Shown: positions 55,656 to 64,000, numbered from the stretch's first letter. The stretch is DNA of 64,000 nucleotides from Vibrio sp. SCSIO 43136 (GCF_023716565.1 NZ_CP071848.1:186001-250000), one strand, 5' to 3'. The notes: generated by a model not told the origin, from the letters alone. Numbers and translations are program-made.

Positions 55656-57530
55656 ATGGCATTATGGGGCGGTAGATTTACCCAAGCAGCAGACACCAGA
55701 TTTAAACAATTTAATGACTCATTACGTTTCGACTACCGATTGGCTGAGCAAGACATCGTTGGCTCTATCGCTTGGTCAAAAGCACTGCTGTCGGTCAACG
55801 TATTGAGTGAAGATGAGCAGCAAAAGCTTGAGCTGGCACTGAATGAATTGAAATTGGAAGTGATGGAAGATCCTGAGCAGATCTTGCTGTCTGATGCCGA
55901 AGATATTCATAGCTGGGTTGAGCAGCAGCTGATTGGCAAAGTCGGTGATTTGGGTAAAAAGCTTCATACAGGTCGTTCTCGTAACGACCAAGTGGCTACG
56001 GATTTAAAACTCTGGTGCCGCCAGCAAGGCCATCAATTACTGTTAGCGCTCGATCGTCTGCAAGCGCAAATGGTGAGTGTGGCGCAAGCCCACCAAGATA
56101 CGGTTCTGCCTGGTTATACCCACTTACAACGTGCTCAACCGGTGACGTTCGCACATTGGTGTTTGGCCTACGTTGAAATGTTCGAGCGTGATTACTCTCG
56201 CCTATCTGATGCGATTCGTCGTCTTGATACCTGTCCGCTGGGCTCGGGTGCTTTGGCGGGTACCGCTTACCCAATCGACCGTGAGCAACTGGCGCATAAC
56301 CTAGGTTTTCGCCGTGCAACCCGCAACAGTTTAGATTCAGTGTCAGACCGCGATCATGTCATGGAGCTGATGTCGGTAGCATCTGTCTCTATGCTGCATT
56401 TGTCGCGTCTTGCAGAAGATATGATTTTCTATAACTCAGGTGAGTCTAACTTTATCGAGTTGGCAGACACAGTAACGTCTGGCTCTTCATTGATGCCGCA
56501 GAAGAAAAACCCGGATGCACTAGAGCTTATCCGTGGCAAGGTTGGGCGTGTATATGGCTCAATGGCTGGCATGATGATGACGGTTAAGGCGCTACCACTG
56601 GCTTACAACAAAGACATGCAGGAAGATAAAGAAGGCCTGTTTGACGCATTGGATAGCTGGAACGACTGTATTGAAATGGCGGCACTTTGTTTTGACGGCA
56701 TCAAAGTCAACGCAGAGCGTACTTTGGAAGCGGCGAAACAAGGTTACGCTAACGCAACCGAGCTTGCGGACTACTTAGTAGCGAAAGATATTCCTTTCCG
56801 TGAAGCGCACCATATTGTGGGTGTGGCGGTGGTCGCAGCCATTGATAAAGGTTGTGCATTAGAAGAGTTGTCGATTGCGGAGCTCAAGCAGTTCTCTGAG
56901 GTGATTGAAGAAGACGTCTACGACATCTTAACCATTGAATCATGCCTCGAGAAACGTTCGGCGTTGGGCGGCGTATCGCCAAGTCAGGTTGCCTACGCGA
57001 TTGACCAAGCGACTCAACGTATCGAGCAGCGTGATAATGCTGGAGTGAAAGTTCGCCCTGCACGCCTAACAGATATCGATGCCCTTGAAGGCATGGTGGC
57101 TTACTGGGCTGGATTGGGAGAGAACTTACCTCGCTCTCGCAGTGAGCTAATTCGTGATATTGGCTCGTTTGCCGTTGCTGAGCATCATGGTGAAGTGACA
57201 GGTTGTGCCTCTTTGTATGTTTATGACTCTGGACTGGCAGAAATTCGTTCATTAGGCGTTGAAGCGGGCTGGCAGCACCAAGGCCAAGGCAGTGCCATTG
57301 TTCAGCACTTGGTAGAGCGTGCGAAGCAGATGGCGATTAAGAAAGTGTTTGTACTGACTCGTGTACCTGAGTTCTTTATGCGCCAGGCATTCATTCCAAC
57401 ATCGAAGACATTACTGCCTGAGAAAGTGCTGAAAGATTGCGATCAGTGCCCTCGTCAACACGCATGTGACGAAGTTGCCCTAGAAATTGATCTAGTTGAG
57501 CAAGTTATTGTGCGCACCAATGTAGCGTAA
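55656..57530 (+). CDS. argH: ArgH(A): argininosuccinate lyase fused to an N-acetyltransferase
   Basis: 624 residues, about 160 more than a normal lyase. Residues 1 to about 458 are argininosuccinate lyase ([36 protein letters not shown], signature [19 protein letters not shown]), cleaving argininosuccinate to arginine and fumarate. From about 465 a GNAT domain begins ([16 protein letters not shown]), with acetyl-CoA motif [19 protein letters not shown] and a Cys pattern [12 protein letters not shown]. In Moritella and Vibrio this domain supplies N-acetylglutamate synthase activity, the first arginine step. AGGAG precedes the ATG. Two hairpin terminators follow. Confidence 0.95.
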   Translation: MALWGGRFTQAADTRFKQFNDSLRFDYRLAEQDIVGSIAWSKALLSVNVLSEDEQQKLELALNELKLEVMEDPEQILLSDAEDIHSWVEQQLIGKVGDLGKKLHTGRSRNDQVATDLKLWCRQQGHQLLLALDRLQAQMVSVAQAHQDTVLPGYTHLQRAQPVTFAHWCLAYVEMFERDYSRLSDAIRRLDTCPLGSGALAGTAYPIDREQLAHNLGFRRATRNSLDSVSDRDHVMELMSVASVSMLHLSRLAEDMIFYNSGESNFIELADTVTSGSSLMPQKKNPDALELIRGKVGRVYGSMAGMMMTVKALPLAYNKDMQEDKEGLFDALDSWNDCIEMAALCFDGIKVNAERTLEAAKQGYANATELADYLVAKDIPFREAHHIVGVAVVAAIDKGCALEELSIAELKQFSEVIEEDVYDILTIESCLEKRSALGGVSPSQVAYAIDQATQRIEQRDNAGVKVRPARLTDIDALEGMVAYWAGLGENLPRSRSELIRDIGSFAVAEHHGEVTGCASLYVYDSGLAEIRSLGVEAGWQHQGQGSAIVQHLVERAKQMAIKKVFVLTRVPEFFMRQAFIPTSKTLLPEKVLKDCDQCPRQHACDEVALEIDLVEQVIVRTNVA

Positions 57531-57606
57531 GTGACTGTTTATTAGAGGTTCTTAAAATAAGCTGATCTTTTTTTAAAAAAATCGGATCTTTTTGGGAACT
57601 AAAAGC

Positions 57607-57641
57607 AAAAAGCAGCGGTCTACCTAATACCACTGCTTTTT
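57607..57641 (+). terminator. First terminator after argH(A)
   Basis: AAAAAGCAG-x-GGT / ACC-x-CTGCTTTTT stem with one mismatch and a T-run. Confidence 0.85.
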
Positions 57642-57660
57642 CTTAGAAGAATCTAAGAAG

Positions 57661-57694
57661 GCCCCGAATCAAGTATTGATTTCGGGGCTTTTTT
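57661..57694 (+). terminator. Second terminator after argH(A)
   Basis: GCCCCGAA / TTCGGGGC stem followed by TTTTTT. A small dyad TCTTAGA-AGAA-TCTAAGA lies just before it (57641-57658). Confidence 0.9.
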
Positions 57695-57718
57695 CTTTTT
57701 GGGCGCAGGTGGGGCGCC

Positions 57719-57754
57719 GGACGCTTTCGCTAACGGTAAACGGACGCTCCGCTA
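57719..57754. repeat. GGACGCT-type dispersed repeat, copy A
   Basis: GGACGCTTTCGCTAAC, a GGTAAAC heptamer, then GGACGCTCCGCTA: two imperfect copies of one unit. It matches copy B at 29713-29741, which is in the other orientation. The inner GGTAAAC also matches the tandem tract at 28828. Confidence 0.7.
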
Positions 57755-57807
57755 TGGGCAAAACGGGGTGATCATTGTTGACGAGGGCGATCTAGAGACT
57801 AGTCTGT

Positions 57808-57847
57808 TTCAACCCTTCAACCCTTCAACCCTTCAACCCTTCAACCC
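57808..57847. repeat. TTCAACCC octamer tandem array
   Basis: Five perfect 8-bp units. The last unit contains the stop codon of the DUF3624 gene, so the array has reached its coding end. Confidence 0.95.
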
Positions 57848-58101
57848 TTTCCCTTTATCACCAAAAACTTCATCACCAAATGCAGCAGTAACAATCCACT
57901 GAATGCGCAGGCTGTCATGAACAGTCCTATCGACTCAACCGATGTTGGTGTCTCACGATACAACCACCACCATGTTGGCCAGCAGATCAAACTGAGTACG
58001 GCTAGTTGCACCATACAGCGATGGCAACGACCGATTTTTTTCCAGAACCAGTTGGATTGGCAGTTTTGACAGCTCACAATGTTGACTCGACTCATTTGCA
58101 T
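57841..58101 (-). CDS. DUF3624 membrane protein
   Basis: 86-residue protein. The N-terminal Cys-rich stretch CQNCQSNWFWKKIGRCHRCM (two CxxC pairs, a possible small metal site) is followed by two hydrophobic segments (QLAVLSLICWPTWWWLY and IGLFMTACAFSGLLLLHLVMKFLV). It looks like the DUF3624 family of Vibrio; function is unknown. The frame end KGKG-stop overlaps the TTCAACCC array, so its C-terminus may vary between strains. An alternative start is the third codon (ATG 58095). Confidence 0.72.
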   Translation of the reverse strand: MQMSRVNIVSCQNCQSNWFWKKIGRCHRCMVQLAVLSLICWPTWWWLYRETPTSVESIGLFMTACAFSGLLLLHLVMKFLVIKGKG

Positions 58102-58134
58102 AACAGCAGGTTAGCGCAATTTGGCCATAAACGC

Positions 58135-58163
58135 AGTAAGGCGGACTTAGTGTCCGCCTTACT
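58135..58163 (-). terminator. Terminator of the peroxiredoxin gene
   Basis: Perfect 12-bp arms AGTAAGGCGGAC / GTCCGCCTTACT with a 5-nt loop, just after the stop codon. The T-tract is weak. Confidence 0.75.
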
Positions 58164-58189
58164 ATTTGAGCTTAGAACCAGATTAAGGG

Positions 58190-58918
58190 TTAACCTAGGT
58201 ACGCTTCTAACTCTTCGCTGCCACCGATGTGCTTTCCACCGATAAATACTTGCGGCACCGTTGTACGGCCAGTGATGGCACGTAGGCTCACGGTAGTGGC
58301 GTCTTTACCTAACACGATCTCTTCGTAGTCTAGGCCTTTATCGATCAGGTTCTGTTTCGCTTTCACACAGAAAGGACAGCCAGGTTTGCTGAATACGGTG
58401 ATCGATTCCTGAACTTTATGCTCTGGCGCAATGTAACCTAGCATGGTGTCTGCGTCTGAAACCTTGAACGGGTCGCCTGGCTCGTTAGGTTCGATGAACA
58501 TTTTCTCCACGACACCATTTTTCACCAACATGCTGTAGCGCCATGAACGCTTGCCAAAACCAATGTCGTTTTTGTCAACCAGCATGCCCATACCGTCAGT
58601 AAACTCACCATTACCATCGGGAATGAAAGTAATGTTTTCCGCCTCTTGGTCTTGTTTCCAAGCATTCATAACAAAGGTGTCGTTCACCGATACACAGACA
58701 ATTTCATCCACACCGTGCTGCTTAAATACTGAGTACAGCTCATTGTAGCGAGGTAAGTGAGTTGAAGAACAAGTTGGTGTGAAAGCCCCCGGTAAGCTAA
58801 ACACGACGACGGTTCTATCTTTGAATAATTCTTCACTAGAGACATTCACCCACTGATCGCCTTGGCGAGTTGGAAAAGTGACGTGAGGAATGGTTTGCCC
58901 TTCTTTGTTAGTAAACAT
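58190..58918 (-). CDS. Peroxiredoxin-glutaredoxin hybrid (glutathione-dependent peroxidase)
   Basis: 242-residue two-domain antioxidant enzyme. Residues 1 to about 160 are a Prx5-type peroxiredoxin with the peroxidatic Cys in [18 protein letters not shown]. Residues about 170-242 are a glutaredoxin with the active site [12 protein letters not shown] and the GSH-binding region [23 protein letters not shown]. The glutaredoxin recycles the peroxidase with glutathione, as shown for the Haemophilus homologue. It is divergent from oxyR, and an OxyR site lies between, so induction by peroxide is likely. Confidence 0.94.
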   Translation of the reverse strand: MFTNKEGQTIPHVTFPTRQGDQWVNVSSEELFKDRTVVVFSLPGAFTPTCSSTHLPRYNELYSVFKQHGVDEIVCVSVNDTFVMNAWKQDQEAENITFIPDGNGEFTDGMGMLVDKNDIGFGKRSWRYSMLVKNGVVEKMFIEPNEPGDPFKVSDADTMLGYIAPEHKVQESITVFSKPGCPFCVKAKQNLIDKGLDYEEIVLGKDATTVSLRAITGRTTVPQVFIGGKHIGGSEELEAYLG

Positions 58919-59020
58919 ATTGATGCCTTATCAGTAATTTAAAATTTGTTGACCTCATCATTGCTGAGGTTCGTATTGTTTTGTTAAAGCCATTATGGCG
59001 AATATTCGTTGATAGCTCTA

Positions 59021-59057
59021 ATCGTTTGGTGCTATGGTTTTGATAGGTTTTAATTAT
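59021..59057. promoter_or_regulatory. OxyR binding site in the prx-oxyR spacer
   Basis: ATCGTTTGGTGCTAT, a 7-bp spacer, then ATAGGTTTTAATTAT. This is close to the OxyR consensus ATAGnTnnnAnCTAT-N7-ATAGnTnnnAnCTAT, including the exact CTAT-N7-ATAG core. Confidence 0.8.
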
Positions 59058-59124
59058 TAATAACTCACCGAGCAAGGCAATTTGGTTGCCGAGTCGCTCT
59101 CGAAAAGAGTATAGAACGTAGCAT

Positions 59125-60018
59125 ATGAACATTCGTGATTTTGAATACTTGGTCGCACTTGCTGAACATCAGCATTTCCGTAAAGCAGCGGAAGCATGTT
59201 TTGTGAGTCAGCCAACACTCAGTGGGCAGATCCGAAAACTAGAAGACGAGTTAGGTACGGCGCTTCTTGAACGAAGCAGTCGCAGAGTGTTGTTCACTCA
59301 AGCAGGGTTGCAACTGGTGGATCAAGCCAAGCGTATACTAGGAGAGGTCAAAACTTTTACGGATATGGCCAGTTTGCAAGGCCAAGAAATGAGTGGGCCA
59401 CTGCATGTGGGATTTATCCCCACCGTTGGACCCTACCTAATGCCGCATATAGTGCCTGAATTGAAAGCGAGTTACCCTGAGCTTGAGATGTTCTTATATG
59501 AAGCGCAAACTCATCAGCTCGTTACTCAGCTCGAAGAGGGCAAGCTGGATTGTTTGATTTTAGCAGCCGTCGAGGAGACAGCTCACTTCAAAGAGATTGA
59601 TTTATATGATGAGCCAATGCACTTAGCAGTGCCTTGTGATCACGAGTGGGCTGATAGAGAAGATTTTGATTTGCTCGAACTCAATGGCAAAACAGTACTT
59701 TCACTCGGCGACGGCCACTGTTTACGAGATCAAGCCATGGGCTACTGCTTTGCAGCAGGTGCTAACGATGATGAGCGGTTTAAAGCTACCAGTCTTGAAA
59801 CGCTAAGAAATATGGTTGCCGCAGGCAGTGGCATCACCTTGTTGCCTGAGCTCGCGATTCCAGAGAGCCCAACGCAAAGTGGCGTGACCTATATCCGCAC
59901 TCAGAAGCCTCACCCGAGCCGTAAGATAGTGCTGGCTTATCGACCGGGCTCACCGCTTCGCAGTCGCTTTGAACAGTTAGCTAAAACCATTCAAACTCAG
60001 ATGGATTTTATCGGCTAA
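59125..60018 (+). CDS. oxyR: Hydrogen-peroxide sensor OxyR
   Basis: LysR-family regulator of 297 residues. The N-terminal helix-turn-helix is NIRDFEYLVALAEHQHFRKAAEACFVSQPTLSGQIRKLEDELG. The redox cysteines are Cys199 and Cys208 in GDGHCLRDQAMGYCF, matching E. coli numbering exactly. Oxidation forms a disulfide that turns on peroxide defence. The start has no obvious strong ribosome site. Autoregulation is likely because its own site lies in the divergent promoter region. Confidence 0.97.
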   Translation: MNIRDFEYLVALAEHQHFRKAAEACFVSQPTLSGQIRKLEDELGTALLERSSRRVLFTQAGLQLVDQAKRILGEVKTFTDMASLQGQEMSGPLHVGFIPTVGPYLMPHIVPELKASYPELEMFLYEAQTHQLVTQLEEGKLDCLILAAVEETAHFKEIDLYDEPMHLAVPCDHEWADREDFDLLELNGKTVLSLGDGHCLRDQAMGYCFAAGANDDERFKATSLETLRNMVAAGSGITLLPELAIPESPTQSGVTYIRTQKPHPSRKIVLAYRPGSPLRSRFEQLAKTIQTQMDFIG

Positions 60019-60023
60019 ATAAT

Positions 60024-60051
60024 AAAAAGGGATGCCGCAGCATCCCTTTTT
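60024..60051. terminator. Bidirectional terminator, oxyR / mrcA
   Basis: AAAAAGGGATGC / GCATCCCTTTTT arms with a CGCA loop and T-runs both ways. Confidence 0.93.
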
Positions 60052-60067
60052 GATTTTCTAAGCGAAG

Positions 60068-62629
60068 TTAGAATAACTCTTCACCATCTTCATCTTGGCT
60101 ATAAATCGTATCGCCAATGTTTTGTTTAACGTACTCGGTAGGCTCAGTGCCTTTTTCAAAGTACTCAAACATCGATGTGTGGTCATTTTTATGGGTCAAA
60201 AGCCCGGTAGCTCGGTCAATACGGCTTTTCACTATGCCATTTGGCACTTTCTTACGCTGAGGTGGGATAGACTCCAGCGCAGTGTGCATGAAATCAACCC
60301 AAGCTGGTTGCGCAGTTTTTGCGCCTGCTTCAGCGCCAGTGATCTGCTCCTTGCCTAAGTTTTTATTGCTACTGGTGCGGCCGAGTGTTCGGTCGTGAGT
60401 ATCAAATCCAACCCAAGCGATAGCGACCATGCCTGGTGCAAAGCCGTTGTACCACGCATCTTTTGAATCATTGGTGGTACCTGTTTTACCACCCACATCA
60501 CGGCGCTTAAGCGCTTGACCACGCCAACCTGTACCATTCCAGCCCGTACCATGACGCCAATCACCGCCACCCCATACGTTGCTGTAAAGCATCTCACGTA
60601 CTAAAAAGGCGTTTTGCTCGGTGATCACTTGAGGAGCGTATTTGCTGTTAAGATCCTGCTCATCAAATTCATTCGCCATTTGAGCATCGAGGGTTGCTGA
60701 CTGCGAAACCTCAGTGGTGTTTTCAACCAACACAGCTGACGCTTGTTGACAGTTGCTGCGACAAATGGTTTTTGGTGAAGCTTCAAACTCAAGATCGCCA
60801 TATGGGCCTTCTACACGGTTGATGTAAAACGGCTCTACGTAGTAACCACCGTTGGCAAACACTGAATAACCTTGTGCCATCTTGATCGGGGTTAGGCTAC
60901 CTGCACCTAGGGCGATGGTTTCGCTGCGCGGAAGATCTTCCATGCTGAAGCCAAAGCGAGTCAGGTATTGACGAGTTTGGTCCAAGCCAACTTCACGTAA
61001 CACTCGTACTGCCATGACGTTTTTCGACTGGGCTAAACCGATGCGCAAACGGGTTGGGCCTACGTAGGTCGGTGGTGAGTTTTTAGGACGCCATGCCGTA
61101 CCTTGGCTCTTATCCCACTGGTTAATTGGTGCGTCGTTGATAAGAGAAGCAAGCGTTAAGCCTTTATCTAGCGCCGCTGCGTAAATAAAAGGTTTGATAC
61201 TTGAGCCGACCTGACGAACAGATTGGGTTGCTCGGTTAAACTTACTGTGAACAAAGTTAAAACCGCCGACTAAAGCATCGACTGAGCCATTTTCTGGGTT
61301 CATGGCCACAAAGGCAGTGTTTGCCGCAGGCACTTGGCTTAGGTGCCACGCATACTGCTGGTCAAGTTGCTCATCAGTGACTGGTAATGCGACTTCTCTA
61401 ACCCAAACTTGTTCACCCGCTGCAAGTACATCGCCAGCATCTTTTGGTGCAGCGCCTTGCTTAGTGTCGGTGATAAATTTGCGTGCCCACTTGATACCAT
61501 CCCAACCTAACGTCGCTGGGCCGTGGTTTTTCACGTAGACCTGAGCGGTCTTGCCATTGATTTCAGTGACAACCGCAGGCAGCAGTGTGCCGTAGGTAGG
61601 TACTTTTCTCAGTTGCTTTTGGATCTGTTCTTCATCCCAAGCGGCTTGTCCTTCTTGCCAAAGCACACGCTCTTCACCACGGTAGCCATGACGCATATCG
61701 TATGCGAGAAGGTTGTTTACCGCTGAGGTTTGTGCTGCTTGTTGAAGATTAGAGTCGACCGTGGTGTACACCTTCATACCCGAGGTATAGGCGTCTTCAC
61801 CATAGCGTTCAACCATCCAAGCACGTGCCAGTTCGGCAACGTAAGGAGCGCTTAATTGGATTTCTGCGCCGTGGTAGCGAGCGACAATTGGTTCAGCACG
61901 CGCTTCATCATATTCCTCGCGAGTGATGTATTTTTCATCCAGCATGCGCATCAGCACCACGTTACGACGGGTGGTTGCACGATCGACAGAGTAAATTGGG
62001 TTCATTGTCGATGGCGCTTTGGGCAATCCAGAGATAACAGCGATTTCACTCAAGGTCAGATCTTTTACTTCTTTGCCGAAGTAGACCTGAGCGGCTGCAC
62101 CCACACCATAAGAGCGGTGACCAAGGTAAATTTTGTTGAGGTAAAGCTCGAGAATTTCATCTTTGCTTAGCATCTGCTCAATGCGTAGTGCAAGAAAGAT
62201 CTCTTTGATCTTTCGCATGATTTTCTTTTCGTTACTCAAAAAGAAGTTACGCGCTAGCTGCTGGGTAATGGTACTCGCACCCTGTTTAGCACTGCCTGAT
62301 GTCGCAACGACAATAGCAGCACGAGCAATACCAATTGGGTCGATACCTGGGTGGTCATAGTAGCGGCTATCTTCGGTGGCGATAATCGCTTCCAGTAGAT
62401 GCGGAGGCATCTCTTCTAGCTTCAGCGGAATACGGCGTTTCTCACCAAATTGAGAAATTAGCTTACCGTCTTTGCTGTACACCTGCATTGGTGTTTGCAG
62501 CTGAACGTCTTTAAGAGTGTCGATGGCTGGTAAGTCATCTTGTACGTAATAGTACATGCCGACAATTGCACCCACTCCCAAAACTATGCAACACAATGAA
62601 AAGGCTAGTAAATACTTTATGAATTTCAC
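60068..62629 (-). CDS. mrcA: Penicillin-binding protein 1A
   Basis: Bifunctional class A PBP of 853 residues. One N-terminal membrane span (YLLAFSLCCIVLGVGAIVGMYYYV) anchors a GT51 transglycosylase (ATEDSRYYDHPGID with catalytic Glu, QGASTITQQLARNFFLS, KIKEIFLALRIEQ), a linker/OB region, and a transpeptidase with SxxK (VGSSIKPFIYAAAL), SxN (AQSKNVMAVRV) and KTGTTN motifs. It builds peptidoglycan during elongation. It is divergent from pilM, the usual ponA-pilMNOPQ arrangement, and has an acidic C-terminal tail. Confidence 0.96.
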   Translation of the reverse strand: MKFIKYLLAFSLCCIVLGVGAIVGMYYYVQDDLPAIDTLKDVQLQTPMQVYSKDGKLISQFGEKRRIPLKLEEMPPHLLEAIIATEDSRYYDHPGIDPIGIARAAIVVATSGSAKQGASTITQQLARNFFLSNEKKIMRKIKEIFLALRIEQMLSKDEILELYLNKIYLGHRSYGVGAAAQVYFGKEVKDLTLSEIAVISGLPKAPSTMNPIYSVDRATTRRNVVLMRMLDEKYITREEYDEARAEPIVARYHGAEIQLSAPYVAELARAWMVERYGEDAYTSGMKVYTTVDSNLQQAAQTSAVNNLLAYDMRHGYRGEERVLWQEGQAAWDEEQIQKQLRKVPTYGTLLPAVVTEINGKTAQVYVKNHGPATLGWDGIKWARKFITDTKQGAAPKDAGDVLAAGEQVWVREVALPVTDEQLDQQYAWHLSQVPAANTAFVAMNPENGSVDALVGGFNFVHSKFNRATQSVRQVGSSIKPFIYAAALDKGLTLASLINDAPINQWDKSQGTAWRPKNSPPTYVGPTRLRIGLAQSKNVMAVRVLREVGLDQTRQYLTRFGFSMEDLPRSETIALGAGSLTPIKMAQGYSVFANGGYYVEPFYINRVEGPYGDLEFEASPKTICRSNCQQASAVLVENTTEVSQSATLDAQMANEFDEQDLNSKYAPQVITEQNAFLVREMLYSNVWGGGDWRHGTGWNGTGWRGQALKRRDVGGKTGTTNDSKDAWYNGFAPGMVAIAWVGFDTHDRTLGRTSSNKNLGKEQITGAEAGAKTAQPAWVDFMHTALESIPPQRKKVPNGIVKSRIDRATGLLTHKNDHTSMFEYFEKGTEPTEYVKQNIGDTIYSQDEDGEELF

Positions 62630-62773
62630 CGAAAAATCCCTGATCTAATAGGCGGTTAGGTTAGTTAAGTCGATACACTAGGATACAAATTAATCAACTA
62701 GCTCGGCTAGTGAAATTTTTATCCTGCAGCGTAAGCGCTCAAGTGTATCACTTTATTTAGGTTGGCGTCGTCC

Positions 62774-63730
62774 ATGGCTACATCGTTCATTACCGGCTTA
62801 GACATAGGCCCGCACGCCATTAAAGCCGTGCTGATCAAGCGAACTCATCGCTCAATGAGCGTTGAACGATGCGTTAGTTTGCGTTCGCAAAAGGCTATTT
62901 TCGTCGATAATCACACGCTCGGGTATCAAGACTGCGTCAATTTACTCAAAGAAGTTCGTAAAGCGTTGCCTTGGTACGCACGAAAAGTCGCACTTGCGTT
63001 ACCAGACAATGCCGCTGCGAGCAAAGTATTGCAGTTGCAGCCCGATCTTGAAGAGGAAGAGTTGATGTTTGCAGTACGCCAAGAAATGGCGTTGCAAACC
63101 AGTGCCAGTGATGACGACTTATACCTAGATTTTTACTCGGTAGAGTCACTGCTATCGGGCTCGGAAAAAGTGGCTGATTATCAAGTGATTGCCGCTAAAA
63201 AAAACGTGGTAGATAGCCACTTAGCGCCAGTTTCAAAAGTAGGCTTTCGTCCCCAATTAATGACATTACAAGGTCAGGCACTCAGCAGCACTTGGAAGCT
63301 GATTTCACAGCATCAAAAGGACCAACAGCATGGAATGCTGGTTTACGTGTGGCAGCATAAACTATTGCTCTGTACTCGTCCGTTTAATTCGGAACCCTAT
63401 ATAAAAGAAGTCTCTCTTCCCCCTAGTCATGGCGATGAGGATGTCGCTGGGCAGTTTGTACGACTGCTGAGTCGTCAGCTCAACCTGTATAACTCCAACC
63501 ATCCAGCACAAAAAGCGGCCAAGATATGGTTAAGTGGCGAGTTGTCACCGAGGCTTGAGTTGACCTGGCTAGCTGAGCAAATCGAACTTGAAGTCGAACT
63601 CGTCGATGCATTGTCTTTATTACCTAGAGCTAAGAAATGCTCAGCGAATGCGCAGGCTGATGGATTTGAAATTGCGTTAGGACTTGCGTTGTTGGCCTGT
63701 GACTGGGAGGAGTGGCATGCAAACCATTAA
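62774..63730 (+). CDS. pilM: Type IV pilus assembly protein PilM
   Basis: Cytoplasmic actin-like component of the type IV pilus platform, which binds the N-terminal tail of PilN. 318 residues from ATG 62774; an in-frame TTG at 62762 is less likely. The ATPase-type fold shows TGLDIGPHAIKAVLI (phosphate 1), VALALPDNAAASKVLQL, LEEEELMFAVRQEMALQ, and DYQVIAAKKNVVDSHLAPV. Its stop lies 14 bp inside pilN, giving translational coupling. The position divergent from mrcA identifies the pilMNOPQ operon used for pili and DNA uptake. Confidence 0.92.
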   Translation: MATSFITGLDIGPHAIKAVLIKRTHRSMSVERCVSLRSQKAIFVDNHTLGYQDCVNLLKEVRKALPWYARKVALALPDNAAASKVLQLQPDLEEEELMFAVRQEMALQTSASDDDLYLDFYSVESLLSGSEKVADYQVIAAKKNVVDSHLAPVSKVGFRPQLMTLQGQALSSTWKLISQHQKDQQHGMLVYVWQHKLLLCTRPFNSEPYIKEVSLPPSHGDEDVAGQFVRLLSRQLNLYNSNHPAQKAAKIWLSGELSPRLELTWLAEQIELEVELVDALSLLPRAKKCSANAQADGFEIALGLALLACDWEEWHANH

Positions 63731-64000
63731 TTTACTTCCGTGGCGAGATTGGCAGCAGCAGGCTTACCAAAGAGGAACTTATCTTCGTATCGCAATGGGG
63801 CTACTGGTCACGGCTGTCATTGTTGTTGGTTACGGTTACCTCAATCAACTCAAAGTCAATCAGCAACTGCAACGCAATCAGTATCTTCAATCTCAAATTG
63901 ACGACATGAATCGCCAATTAAGTCGTTTGAATTCACTCAAAGCCGATCATAAGAAGCTTCAAGCCAAGATTAACTTAGTCACTCAGCTGCAAGACAAGCG
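63717..64000 (+). CDS. pilN: Type IV pilus assembly protein PilN (cut by window edge)
   Basis: The first 94 codons of a bitopic inner-membrane protein. The start MQTINLLPWRDWQQQAYQR contains the INLLPWR motif that binds PilM. One membrane span follows (LRIAMGLLVTAVIVVGYGYL), then a periplasmic coiled coil (LQSQIDDMNRQLSRLNSLK). The GGGAGGAG ribosome site is inside pilM and the genes overlap by 14 bp. The rest of the operon is presumably beyond the window edge. Confidence 0.93.
   Translation, partial: MQTINLLPWRDWQQQAYQRGTYLRIAMGLLVTAVIVVGYGYLNQLKVNQQLQRNQYLQSQIDDMNRQLSRLNSLKADHKKLQAKINLVTQLQDK

Larger units (their letters stand above)
57531..57840. other. Repeat-rich intergenic region argH(A) / DUF3624
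   Basis: 310 bp holding two terminators with a small dyad between (57607-57694), a GGACGCT repeat pair (57719-57754) and a TTCAACCC array (57808-57847). A frame across it is repeat-encoded and not considered a gene. Confidence 0.75.

Noticed and set aside
57699..57902. 67-codon plus-strand frame across the TTCAACCC repeat
   Set aside because: It consists largely of repeat-encoded FNPST-type residues and runs into the DUF3624 gene on the other strand.
57841..58101. DUF3624 gene as a zinc-ribbon regulator
   Set aside because: Two membrane spans fill most of the protein and there is no DNA-binding domain; the Cys pairs alone are not enough.

Overview
The window is chromosomal DNA of a gammaproteobacterium of the genus Vibrio. 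The evidence is an AphA-type quorum-sensing/virulence regulator with a 5' leader that can pair with Qrr small RNAs, an argininosuccinate lyase fused to an acetyltransferase (the ArgH(A) form known from Vibrio and Moritella), a CrbS/CrbR acetate-switch locus, a peroxiredoxin-glutaredoxin hybrid beside oxyR, and Vibrio-type small DUF families. Species cannot be fixed by eye. It is almost entirely core genome: no tRNA, rRNA, transposase, prophage, CRISPR array or defence island is visible.

Layout. (a) 1-11.8 kb, acetate locus: the start of acs (cut by the window edge), a DnaQ-like exonuclease with a cNMP/CBS/nucleotidyltransferase protein, an MFS transporter, the SSF-domain hybrid kinase CrbS, a two-subunit Na+/solute symporter, a MarC protein and the LuxR-type response regulator CrbR. 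(b) 11.9-17.6 kb: dsbD, dcuA, aspA, fxsA, in the order found in E. coli but without cutA. (c) 17.7-26.4 kb: a paired palindromic repeat element, trmL, cpxA-cpxR divergent from cpxP, fieF, pfkA, a SRPBCC protein, an ArsR-type regulator with an ACR3 permease, and tpiA. (d) 26.7-31 kb: small accessory genes and glpX, with short tandem-repeat tracts. (e) 31.2-40.6 kb: zapB, rraA, menA, hslU, hslV, an MBL hydrolase, ftsN, cytR, priA and rpmE, a block matching the E. coli glpX-to-rpmE region. (f) 40.8-47.4 kb: malic enzyme and the methionine regulon metJ / metB-metL / metF with MetJ boxes. (g) 47.4-57.5 kb: aphA, ppc and the argE | argC-argB-argG-argH(A) divergon. (h) 57.6-64 kb: a repeat-rich gap, a DUF3624 gene, the peroxiredoxin-oxyR divergon, mrcA (PBP1A) and the start of the pilM-pilN type IV pilus operon.

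How the genes work together. Acs, CrbS, CrbR and the symporter form an acetate-scavenging and sensing unit. DcuA/AspA feed anaerobic aspartate-fumarate metabolism. PfkA, TpiA, GlpX, malic enzyme and PEP carboxylase are control points of central carbon flow. CpxAR/CpxP, HslUV and OxyR/peroxiredoxin handle envelope, protein-folding and oxidative stress. Several control sites are readable directly: a CpxR box, MetJ boxes, an ARG box, an OxyR site, a sigma-32 promoter, a CRP site beside a LacI-family operator at cytR, twin inverted repeats at the ArsR/ACR3 genes, and LuxR-like and Qrr-pairing signals at aphA.

No clearly new multi-gene system was found. The least explained material is intergenic: 7-8 bp tandem arrays, a dispersed GGACGCT-type repeat, and a 170-bp element bounded by inverted copies of a palindrome-plus-tail repeat.
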